NCBI GenBank assembly: GCA_027924645.1
Contig: BSBN01000213.1
Location: forward strand, 33,792,501-33,856,500
Length of the DNA stretch: 64,000 nucleotides
Direction: 5' to 3'
Source: Cunninghamia lanceolata
Lineage: Eukaryota > Streptophyta > Pinopsida > Cupressales > Cupressaceae
In this document: piece by piece, positions 12,389 to 22,228 of the stretch
Layout: each line of letters opens with the position of its first letter
Numbering within the stretch: position 1 is the stretch's first letter
The notes under the pieces: model-generated
Told to the model about the DNA's origin: nothing
The model's database searches: none
What the model saw: only the letters and a program-made list of their open reading frames with translations
Position numbers and translations under genes: made by a program

Positions 12389-12827
12389 TCTCTCTTTTCT
12401 GTTAAGTGAATCGGTCATATATGTGTAATTCCTGCATCTACACAAGGTAATTTTCTCAAAGCTCATCAGAATTGCTTATGCTTTGAATGTTTATGCAAAG
12501 ATTTACTCGTTTAGTGTTGTTTCAAGTCAATTTGTAATAAATATCTTAGAATTGAGCATAAAAGCTTTAGGCTTTGCAGTCAAATCTTTGAAATCTTTGA
12601 AGGTCAAGTCATCGTTCAAGTTGCCCTGTGAATTTTTTGTAGTGATTTACTTGTGTAACTAGATATCTCGATATCTATGACTAGAAATTCAATTTTTGCT
12701 CATACTTGCATGTTTAATGCAAATATTGCATAAATATCCAGTCATTACTAAGTCCTGACCATAAATATCATCCTTGCAAGGTCATTTCTTTTGATTTTTG
12801 TAAAGATTCAGTCAAAATATCTATATC

Positions 12828-14310
12828 TTGTCACAAGTTGTTAGAATCCTAGCTCATAGACCTAATACCAGGTCCAGATCCGTTGGACTCTTTGAGGAAT
12901 TGTCTATTTGTGGACTTAGGCCTCGTACCATAGATATTCACCACACTCGTGACTCAGGTACATCAGCATCTTCATCAAGACATACTGTGACACCTCCAGT
13001 ATCCCTAGCCATACTTCAGACACCTCTAGGATCACCAATTACACCTCAAGTGCATCAAGAACAAGTCACAATGTCATTCTTTGCTGCTAATTCACCCTTG
13101 AATTTCACTACATATCATCCTTTACCTAAAAATCCTGACAAGATTTGCCCTAAATATCATCCATATCTGGATGCAGATGATCACATCTGGACATTTAAGG
13201 AAGCTTGCTTTAGAGAAAGAATTGAACATCAGGATGTGGTATGCAGATTATTTCCATACTCCTTGGGAGAGGAAGCATACAACTGGTATATTAGCCTTGC
13301 TCAAGCCTCAATTGGTTCATGGGATGCCTTGGAGAAAGCCTTTATGGATAGGTTCAAAGTACCTATTGATCCTTCAATGATTTATCACCTTTTTGCTGCA
13401 ATTAAAAGATTTGAAGGGGAACATATTTCAAACTTCAACGCTAGATACCAGAAAATGTATTCTAAGCTAGTAGCCCCCTACAATGTAGCAGATGAGGTAG
13501 CTAGAAGTATATACTACTCAGCCTTAGACCCCCTAACCTCTATGTTCATAAGGAGAACACATCCTGGTGTCACATCTCTGACACAAGCTTTTGAAGAAGC
13601 AATAAAAGTTAATCAACAACTAATTCCTGCTGCAACACCTAACATAGCATACCCTACATACCCCACATATCCTGCATATCCTGCTCAACAACAGACCAAT
13701 GGAGTCATGATGCCTCTTGTTACAATTCCCCATCCATTACAGGTACCTCCCCTTAGTATCATGCCCCCTCCAAATGGAAATGGTCAGATAGTACAATATC
13801 CAGGACATGCTCAAACATCTCAGGATGTAGGACAAAACAATAGTAATGGTTCTTTCTTTAAACCTCAATCAGAAAACGTAGTAGCCAAAGTTCAGGAAGA
13901 GAAAGAAGATATAATATCAAGGAGATATCTGCACAATTAAGGAAATTGACAACAAAGATTACACACCTGAGAGGTCAAAACTTTTATTCTCAGTCAAACC
14001 AAAATAGAGGATATAATAATAATAGATCAGGATATCCTGACAGAGGATACAATAATGACAGGAACTATAACAGTAATAATGGAAATAACAATAATGCACC
14101 TAAGTAGCCTAGAGTATGGAACACTAGGCCAAACAATGGATCTTTGCCATCACCCTTGGATAATCAGCCTCCTAATGAACCAAAATAGACTACTAGGGTC
14201 AATCTGGCAGAAGTAACTCTTACCAACTAGTGTAGAATACACAACACCAAATCACATGCTGAGCTGGATTGTCCTCAATTTAAAATAGCAGCCTCTATTT
14301 TTCAGGCTGA
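12828..14310 (+). pseudogene. gag: gag of element 1
   Basis: Open from 12828 (TTG); the first in-frame ATG I see is 13071. A Ty3/gypsy gag domain lies about 13150-13620: a WTFKEACFRERI-like region, LGEEAYNWY, then GSWDALEKAFMDRFK and NFNARYQKMYSKL, which form the virus-like particle shell in this family. It is followed by a Pro/Tyr-rich segment and an Asn/Gly/Arg-rich tail. No CCHC zinc knuckle is visible, as in Tat-type gags. A frameshift at about 13910-13940 moves the tail to another frame, which then carries TAG at about 14105, 14188 and 14230. Confidence 0.8.
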
Positions 14311-14311
14311 A

Positions 14312-16120
14312 ATGTCCAACACCACAGGAAATCCTCCTTTCATTGAAGGAAATGAGATCATCTCTTGTGGATATGACTCTGCCCTTGTGTTAGAGAGTTA
14401 TGTAAATCAACCTCATCACCAAGCAGTCTCAACTCATCAGAACTACACACTAGCATGTGAGGAGTCTGCCTTGGCATTTGAAACAAATTATGTGTTTCCT
14501 TTTGAAGATGAAAATGAACCAGTAGTGGAACATGAAGAAATCCATGCTTATCAGCAACAATATTAGGGTAGACACAATTATAACCTCAGGAGCAATCCTA
14601 ATAGACCTTCTAGTCCATTGATCACATCCTTGCCTCCTAATAACTTCAACAATCCTCCTAATCCAAAAGCAAGTAATAACCCTGGTCTTCCCAAGGTTAA
14701 TGCCTAGTATTATACACCCCAAAATACAGTGCTGAAAGCTAATAATTAGTCCCCTGAGTCTGACAAATTAGTCATGTATTTAGTAGAGGAGATGAAAAGA
14801 GTTAAAATCAACTTGTCATTGTCAAAACTGCTTAAAACCCCAACCATTAAGAAGGATTTCATGAGGTCTTTAGATGAGCTTATACCAAAAGAAGATAGTC
14901 ATGCTCATAATCCTAGTCAGGTTTTGAATAAAGATCATGTAGCTAAAGAAAGTAATGTCAAACACAAGATCCTGGCTACTGCTCAAGCTGCTGAAACTTC
15001 ACATATGACACTCTATAAAGATAAAACTGAGTCACCTCCATTCCTATTTACCTTAAGGATTTTTGGTAAGAACCTACACAATTGCCTAGTGGATTCAGGT
15101 GCATCTACAAATGTGATTCCACTATCTATCTGTAATGCCTTAGGGTTACATCTAGCTAAATCACTCAAGAAAGTGACACAACTAGATAAGACTGAAGTAA
15201 GTGTAGTGGGAGAGTTAACACATATCCACATGTAGTTAGCATCAGATCCAAGGATTCAATATTACATTGACATCCAAGTGGTGGATATCCCTGATACTTA
15301 TGGAATGCTACTTAGTAGGGATTGGTCTAAGACACTTAATGGTTACATGTCTATAGATTTCAGCCACATGTGGTTACCTTGGAAGGGGATTCCTAGTCAA
15401 ATTAGAATAAGGGCTAAACCTTGAATGAAACACATGATCACTAAATATAATAACACAAATGAGATATTGTACGTAGATGTTGAACCCGGTGTTTACACCA
15501 TCATGCCTCAGACAATTAAGATAGAGGAAATTCTCATGTATAATACACTTATCCATGAAGATGTTCATCAGGACAATAGAGTGATCATAGAATCTGATTA
15601 TAGTTCAGATGGTGATGATGGAGTGGATCATTTCAAGGACTTTGAATTTCAATTAGCTAGAGAAATGCAACATTGCCAAACATTGAACATATCCAATGAG
15701 GACATTTTGATTGAAGGTTGGTACAGGTTACATGATGAAGCACATTCAGAGAAAACTTGTGATGCTTTCCTGGATATGATGGAGCTAGAATGAGCATGTA
15801 ACGAGAAGGGATCACCCTCAATTGAGGTAAGAAGTATAGACAATTATGATGAAGTTGATTCTTATTTGTCATCTACAGGTACAGAAGAAGATACATGTCA
15901 GGATGAAAGTCACACTCATAGTTCAGAAGAGATCCTGATGTATGTTGAAAATACTTCCAATGATGAAAACAACATTACACCAGGGACTAACTATCTGGTT
16001 GAGTCAGATTATGAAGTATCTGATGAAGATAAAGGAAGTAATTTAACAAAGTTTGAAGAATTTTATCAAAATAGATTCAGAAGCTTATGTTGCAGGAGAT
16101 TTCTCCACATCATGCTTTGA
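14312..16120 (+). pseudogene. pol: Aspartic protease region of element 1
   Basis: Protease active-site context LVDSGASTNVIPLSIC lies about 15085-15130, matching retroviral-type aspartic proteases (DSGA), with GMLLSRDW near 15307 typical of the Tat/Athila protease region. A long acidic spacer of unknown role follows to about 16120. In-frame TAG stops interrupt at about 14566, 14707, 14748 and 15235, and a TGA at 15422. The equivalent part of element 2 (36496-37868) has the active site changed to DSRA. Confidence 0.8.
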
Positions 16121-16272
16121 TTGATGGATGGTGTAGACTGCATGAAGCACCACATTTAGAGACCACAATCTCATTATGTTTACATATGTTGAATAAGCAA
16201 GAGGTACTTTATTCAAAAAGTTAGCTATTTGACAGTAGAGATAGTCTTGAAGATAAAAAGAAAGAAATTGAA

Positions 16273-16830
16273 GTGCAATCAGATACTAATAGTGATGATA
16301 CCACATATGTTAAAAAAGGAAAGGTATCAAGTTCAAATCACCCACCAAAAATGATAAGGAATGAACCACAAAAGTTAAAGTGGATATCAGGTGATGTAGC
16401 TGCCAGAGCTAAAAAGAAAAGGGAAGGTCTAGATAAGCCTTTGATAGAGGATAAACCATGGATCCTCAGGTTTGATGGATCAAAGTCAAAACAAGGAGCT
16501 GGGGTAGGCATAGATCTCATTAACCCAGTAGGAAAGTCCTACCTAGCAGCATATAGATTACAATTCCCATGCACCAATAATGTGACAGAGTATGAAGATT
16601 TAATTCATGGATTATTGTTTACTCTCAAGAAAAGAGTGAAGATTCTGCATGTCTATGGGGATTCAGAACTAGTGGTAAGACAAGTAAGAAGTATATACTC
16701 TTGCAATTAAAAAAAAATTGTCCAACTACACACACAGGGTGTGGGACTTAATAGAAGAATTTGATGCATTCAACATCACCCATGTGCCTAGAGAACAAAA
16801 CCACTGAGCAGATGCCTTGGTGCAGGCTGC
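16273..16830 (+). pseudogene. pol: RNase H domain placed before reverse transcriptase (element 1)
   Basis: Sequence reads PWILRFDGSKSKQGAGVG, then NNVTEYEDLIHG, then HVYGDSELVVRQV: the first Asp, Glu and second Asp of an RNase H of the type Tat elements carry in addition to their own. After a frame change near 16715 it continues to NH(stop)ADAL, where TGA replaces an expected Arg codon and the last catalytic Asp is kept. It lies N-terminal to RT, unlike the usual order. Confidence 0.8.
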
Positions 16831-17041
16831 CAGCACTCTGGAGCCATTGTCCATTTTTGGTCTGAAGAGATTCTCTGTTGAATTAGTATCAGTGCCTTCT
16901 ATACTAGATAATGTCAACAACCTCCAAGTATTTGATGATGATCAACACATTTTAGATTTCATATCAAATAGAGATGTATTTGATGCTCAGATCATAGATG
17001 AAAGGAATGTATAAAATCATACATGGGAAGAAGAAGAGATC

Positions 17042-18000
17042 ATGGAATTACCAAGCAATAAGATTCCCAAAGGTATGATATTGTTAGAAAAGGCCTTTGA
17101 TCTACATAATATTATGAAACAAAAAGATCTCCCAAAGACTGATGGAGGAGAATATTCACCAATCAATATAGGACAAAACGAAGACGTAAGAAATGTTTTG
17201 GTTGGTAAAGTTTGCACTGAAGAAGAAAAGGTAGGGATAACTCAAGCACTGAAGGATTACATACATGTTATCAGCTAGACCTATGATGAGTTGAAAAATT
17301 ATGATACCTCAATCATCACTCACACTATACCATTAAAACTAGATGCTAAGCCTTTCAGACAAAAGCAAAGACCTATTAATGCCTTGTTGGAACCCATCAT
17401 CTTTGTAGAAGTTAAGAAGTTACTCAATGCCAGAATCATATTTCCTGTGAGGTATTCAACATGGGTAGCCAATTTGGTCCCTATAAGAAAGAAGAATGGG
17501 GATATACACCTATGTGTAGACTTCAGAAATCTAAACAGAGCTTCTGAAAAGGACAACTATCCTTTTCCTTCACTGGATGAGGTCTTACAAATAGTAAATG
17601 GAGCCCAAATGATGTCATTCTTGGATGGTTTCTTAGGATATAACTAGGTGATGGTGGACAAGATAGATAGATTGAAGACTGCATTCACCATCAAGTGGGG
17701 AATATTTGCTTATAGATGTATGCCGTTTGGCCTGATCAATGCTGGAGCCACCTTTTAGTGAGCAATAGATATAGCTTTCAGACGTTTAATTGGCAAATGC
17801 ATAATCATTTTCATGGATGACTTGACCATCTTTTCAAAGAAAAGGAGTGATCACATAGAAGACCTCAGGAGGGTGCTCAAGAAGTGTGAGTAGCATGGTA
17901 TCTCTCTCAATTTGAAAAAGTGCATCTTTGGAGTGACCACAGGTAAATTACTAGGTCACCTGGTAAAATAAAATGGGATCATCATTGACCTTGCTAGGGT
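17042..18000 (+). pseudogene. pol: Reverse transcriptase of element 1
   Basis: Ty3/gypsy RT blocks in order: PLKLDAKPFRQKQRPINALL, IRKKNGDIHLCVDFRNLN, YPFPSLDEVLQ, SFLDGFLGYN, FGLINAGATF and catalytic FMDD (about 17812-17824) followed by LTIFSK. Premature stops: TAG at 17276-17278 where element 2 has TGG, TAG at 17646 where element 2 has CAG, and adjacent TAG TGA at 17756-17761 where element 2 has CAG CGA. Copies RNA into cDNA in the particle; inactive here. Confidence 0.85.
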
Positions 18001-18010
18001 AGAATCTATC

Positions 18011-18500
18011 ATGAAGAAAGAGCTTAAATCATACTTTGGTAAGATAAATTTTGTTAGAAAGTTCATCACTGGCTTTGCAGAGATTATCAGACCACTTAAT
18101 GCAATGCTTAAAAAAGATGCTAAAATTGAATGGACTCCTAAAGCAAGAGCTACATTTGAGGACATTAAGACAACCATATTAGATGCACCTGTCCTGATCA
18201 GTCCAGATTATACAAAGGATTTCTATATTTACTCCTTTACTTCAGAACACACATGTGCAGTAGTACTGATATAGAGGAATGAAGCCAAAGAAGAAAAACC
18301 TATAGCTTTCATGAGCTACCCATTCAAGGATGCAGATCTTAGATACATGGATGTTGAGAGACAAGCTCTTGCTCTGGTTAGAGTAGTCAAGAAATTTAGA
18401 AACTACATCCTAAAAAGTAAGATAATTGCTGTAGTACCAAATGCAGCTGTAAAAATGCTCTTGATGCAGAGCGAGACTGGTGAAAGAGAGCTAAATGGAT
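18011..18500 (+). pseudogene. pol: Standard gypsy RNase H of element 1
   Basis: Follows RT: connection region LKSYFGKINFVRKFITGFAE, then PVLISPDYTKDFYIYSF with the first Asp region and DVERQALALVRVVKKFRNYI. A TAG at about 18273 replaces the Gln seen in element 2 (VLTQRN), and a one-base frameshift near 18485 splits this domain from the integrase part. Confidence 0.8.
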
Positions 18501-18501
18501 A

Positions 18502-19893
18502 ATGGTACTCCAAGAATATGACATGGATATAACACCCATGAAGCTAGTAAGGGGACAAGCCTTAAGCCAGATGATTTTAGAAACTGACCCTAACATAATG
18601 AGTCATCAATATGTGGTAAATGCTAAGGAAGATAAAGAATGGTATTATGATATTAGACATATCCTGATCACTGGGAGATGCCCATCAAAATTGCAAGTTT
18701 CACAGAGGAGAGCTTTAAAGTCAAGATCACAAAAGTACATGATCAAAAGAGGAGTCCTTTTCAAGAGAAACTATGAAGTAATATATCTCAGATGCTTAGA
18801 TAGACAAGAAGCTGACAAAGTTTTGGCTGAGTTACATGATAAGTTTGGTCCTGCATATGGATCTCACTTAGCTACTGTACATGCTATCCTGAGGGTAGGA
18901 TATTATTGGCCTACTATTTTTAAAGATACTACAGAACACATTAAATGTTGCCATACTTGTCAGGTTGCTGCTAGTCGAGAAAGATATGCTGCCCAACCCT
19001 TGCATCCAGTGATGGAGATGCACCCATTTGCTTAGTGGGGCATGGATTTCATAGGACCTATTAATCCTCCATCATCTTTAGGCCATAGGTATGTCTTAAC
19101 CATCACTAATTATTGCACCAGATGGACTGAAGCACTCAACAGTAAAACATGCAATGCATAAGATGTGATCAAGTTTGTGGAGAACAACATAGTGACTAGG
19201 TATGGAGTTCCATATGCTTTGGTATGTGATAATGGACCTACTTTTGCATCACTAAAGTTATCTAGTTGGGCTTTTTATCATGGAATTATTTTGAAATTTT
19301 CTTCAAATTATTATCCCCAAGGAAATGTCTTAGCAGAGTCAACAAATAAAAACTTATTGAGTATCATAAAGAAACTGATAGAGAAGAATCCTAGGGAATT
19401 GAATACCCTATTGAAGTATGCCTTGTGGGTAGACAAAACCATAATGAAGGCTGCGTTAGGGAACTCTCCCTACCAATTAGTGTATGGTTTGGATCCTATC
19501 CTCCCTGTTAACTTAAAGATCCCTACTTTGCAATTTGTACAAGAGTATCTAGGTATGGATAATAAACAAGAAGTCAGACTACTTCAACTCATGCACCTAG
19601 AGGAAAAGAGAGATAGAGCAATTGATCAATTTGCTAAACATCAGGCTACTGTCAAATGCTATTTTGATAAAAGAGCCAGGATAAAAGCTTTTAGGATTTC
19701 AAATTTAGTCCAAACATGGGACAAAGCACATGAAAAGAAAGGTGACCATGGAAAATTTGATAAAATCTGGATAGGTCCTTTTCAAATTTTAGAGATCCTA
19801 GGAGATAGTACCTATAGACTTAAAACTTTAACCGGTGAGGATGTTCCATTACCAGTCAATGGACAATTCCTCAAACATTACTTTCAAGCATAA
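18502..19893 (+). pseudogene. pol: Integrase of element 1
   Basis: N-terminal zinc-binding HHCC region about 18835-18965, ending KCCHTCQ. Catalytic core with GMDFIGPIN (first Asp, about 19040), CDNGPTF (second Asp, about 19228) and LAESTNKNL (Glu, about 19330). The C-terminal part has the GPF module (KIWIGPFQILEILGDSTYRL) and ends at TAA 19891-19893. Stops: TAG at about 19033 (Gln in element 2) and TAA at about 19158. It would insert the cDNA and make 5-bp duplications. Confidence 0.85.
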
Positions 19894-20387
19894 ATAGGGT
19901 CATGTAGGAAGTCATTTGTATCATAGTGTACATATTGTATAGTTGTTTGTATAGTTTTGATTTGTGCGTTTGTTTGTTTGCTTGCTATTGTTGAGTTTTG
20001 TTTTACTTAGTCAAGATGATGCACCTTATCACCCTAGAAAACCAACTAAATTGTTAGGATTCAAGTGATGAGAACAAATTTCTACATAGGTTGTGACTTA
20101 CACTGAGGAGTATCCCTAATCAGGTTTGTGATGTCCTTTTCATTAGTGATGCCTTTTCTTGATTAAGGAGATTTTCATGATGACTCACCTAATAGCCTTG
20201 GGTTTGTTGAACACATTAGTATAGGTGTTAAGTGAAAAATCCAAAGGGTCACCCTTGCTACCATTGCAATTCCCAACCTAAAACAACAAGTGATCACACC
20301 TTGCATATTGAGCTTACATGATGATATCTTATGAACTTGCAAAAAAAAAAAAATCCAAAAGGATAAAATTTAGGCCATCTAAGTAAC
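19894..20387 (+). other. Non-coding 3' region after pol
   Basis: No ORF is supported. T/G-rich with GTTTGTTTGTTTGCTTGC near 19968-19985 and a poly-A run at about 20341-20353. The same region in element 2 (32396-31922) keeps recognisable blocks, including the text around AACCCAAGGCTGTTAGGTG. Confidence 0.6.
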
Positions 20388-20505
20388 TCTACCAGGGCTA
20401 TGGATGCCTATTGGCAGTGGGGCTCTACTTAGGAGAATTGTAAAGATAACCTTGTCAGGGCTATGGATGCCTGTTGGCAACAAGGCTCTATCCCAGTTGG
20501 CTATG
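20388..20505 (+). repeat. Twin hairpin repeat between pol and 3' LTR (element 1)
   Basis: Two units about 65 bp apart each read CAGGGCTATGGATGCCTRTTGGCA. Each has an inner TGCC/GGCA stem and an outer stem: CTCTAC/GTGGGG in unit 1 (with wobbles) and CCTTGT/ACAAGG in unit 2. Element 2 has the same pair at 31921-31793 with outer stems CTCTAC/GTGGAG and CCTTGC/GCAAGG, so pairing is kept by matching changes. Probably an RNA structure. Confidence 0.65.
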
Positions 20506-20727
20506 AGGGATGAATCCAACATATGTAGCCTAACACTAGTTACTGTTGTTTTCAACTTACTTTCAAGATGATGATTATTAATCATATGCACACACTTGAT
20601 CCCTTATCATCATTGTTGTACTAAGGAACATGATATAATTTAGAAATGTCATGATACTTGTACTTAGAGAGAGTTAGAATGCTATGTTTTAATGTGATCT
20701 CATCACTTGAATCATTTGAATTTGGTT

Positions 20728-20746
20728 GTTTTCTTTGGTGGCAAGT
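20728..20746 (+). promoter_or_regulatory. Polypurine tract before the 3' LTR of element 1
   Basis: A T-rich box (TTGTTTTCTTT) then GGTGGCAAGT directly before the LTR start TGTTGTG (20747). Element 2 has the identical arrangement before 31554 on the minus strand. Position and U-box make it the plus-strand primer site, though the tract contains T and C. Confidence 0.6.
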
Positions 20747-20798
20747 TGTTGTGTAGTTGCACAACACGCCCATTTTGCCTTAGCAAAATAGGGACCCA
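20747..20798 (+). promoter_or_regulatory. LTR-terminal hairpins
   Basis: TGTTGTG-TAGTTG-CACAACA forms a perfect 7-bp stem at the very LTR start, followed within 10 bases by ATTTTGC-CTTA-GCAAAAT, a second perfect stem. The first stem is kept with different loops in the other copies: TGGTTA (31554, minus) and ATGTT (1391, minus). Confidence 0.6.
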
Positions 20799-22003
20799 AC
20801 TTTTTGCTTCTGCTTGTTTTTTGCTTTCTTGCTTTAGGCGGTTTGGCAAAAGTTAGTTGAGTATATCACCCTTGCACATGCATGTGATTCACAAAAGAAT
20901 GTCAATGGTCAAAGTTAAAATTTGCTATCATAAACCACATAATCTTGAAGAGTGCAAAATTCTAAGCAGGTTTGTCTTTTGGATTACCCTGATATTCCTT
21001 AAGGGTAAAAAGTTATGCCAAGTCAAAGTTTGGTCAAACCTGACATTCTCATAGGGTCATATTTGTTAATATCGGTCACATTCGTTAGATGACCCCAACA
21101 TATGAAGATCTCCCAATATCTGCACATTCATCAATATGCGAATGTCAAAGTTAAGTGCGAAAGAATATCTACACGTCAAGTCCTCATGCATATTTTCGGG
21201 GGGTCATATTTCTAAATATTTGTCATGTTACATAATATCACCCTTCACAAATATGACCATGACGTCACCTTGTTACGATTTAAAATGAACCTGATATGAC
21301 GATGACATCATTAGTATGCTCGACATCCGCAGGGTCATATTTCTAAACATCCGTCATATTTCTGAATATGACGATGACGTCATCCTCCCATTCTCAAATA
21401 GAGTAATATTTCAAAGTGTTAAAGGACTTGGATATTTCTTTATATCCCTCATGTCAACACCAGATGACACAAGATGTAGTGATTTCCAATAACCAATCAA
21501 ATGGTGCCATGTGGTACATCTACCTGATCATATTGATATAGTGTATTATCACGATTGTTAACAAATGTATAATGACCCGACCTCAGTCATTGGTCAACAG
21601 TTGACCATCCCAAAGGGTGATATCACCCTCATATTCCAAATATCAGTCATGTTACCCAACATCCCTGATCTTCGCAAAGATTACCCTTCACATTAAATGC
21701 AAATCCAACAATAGGCGGAGCCTACAAAATTTCAAATACACTCGCCACTTGTCAACATCCATTGACATCATGTGTCGATCAATGGACATGAATAAAAGAC
21801 ACTAAACGCACCCTAATTTTCCATGCAAATCGGTTAAAGGTAATTTTTGGGGTTCATTTCAAATTACTATATGTTTAAACAAGAATTACAGAGCTTCGGG
21901 AGATCAAGGTATCACTATATCTTATAAACAGAACGAGACCCACATCCAAACAGAATGGAGGATGGTAATTGCAATGCAATCACACTCATATGGATATCAC
22001 CCA

Positions 22004-22015
22004 TACAATAAAAGG
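22004..22015 (+). promoter_or_regulatory. TATA-like box upstream of ORF-X
   Basis: ACAATAAAAGG lies just before the splice donor at 22030. The 5' LTR has a similar TATAGTAAAAGG near 1945-1957 and element 2 has a clean TATAAAAG at 30285-30278. This is a candidate promoter for ORF-X, separate from the TATA box further down the LTR. It sits only about 20 nt before the donor, so exon 1 would be very short. Confidence 0.35.
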
Positions 22016-22029
22016 AAAGCGATTATTAG

Positions 22030-22222
22030 GTATGTAACTGTGAAACCCTCCTTTTGTGATTTGCAGTAAATCATGAGGTAAAAATGTTTTTACAGATTTG
22101 ATTAACATGATGATGCATAAAACAAACTAGAATGATAGGATTATCACCATGAAATGCAGGTGATTACTAAACCACTGCTGCTCATGACACGTTAGGGTAA
22201 GATATGCATGTTTTTATTGCAG
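22030..22222 (+). other. Predicted 5' intron of ORF-X (element 1 3' LTR)
   Basis: Donor TTAG|GTATGTAAC and acceptor TTTTTATTGCAG, 193 bp, ending 6 nt before the ORF-X ATG at 22229. The element 2 LTR has an intron of 175 bp at the same place with little sequence similarity beyond the splice sites and the GAAACCCTC just after the donor, which argues for selection on splicing. No RNA evidence is available. Confidence 0.5.
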
Positions 22223-22228
22223 GATCTA

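Noticed and set aside
20747..22030. The palindrome-rich leader alone as a 1.3 kb LTR
   Set aside because: No PBS follows it, and its continuation through ORF-X to CAACA is present at both ends of element 1; the CAACA end is followed by a PBS and by foreign DNA.
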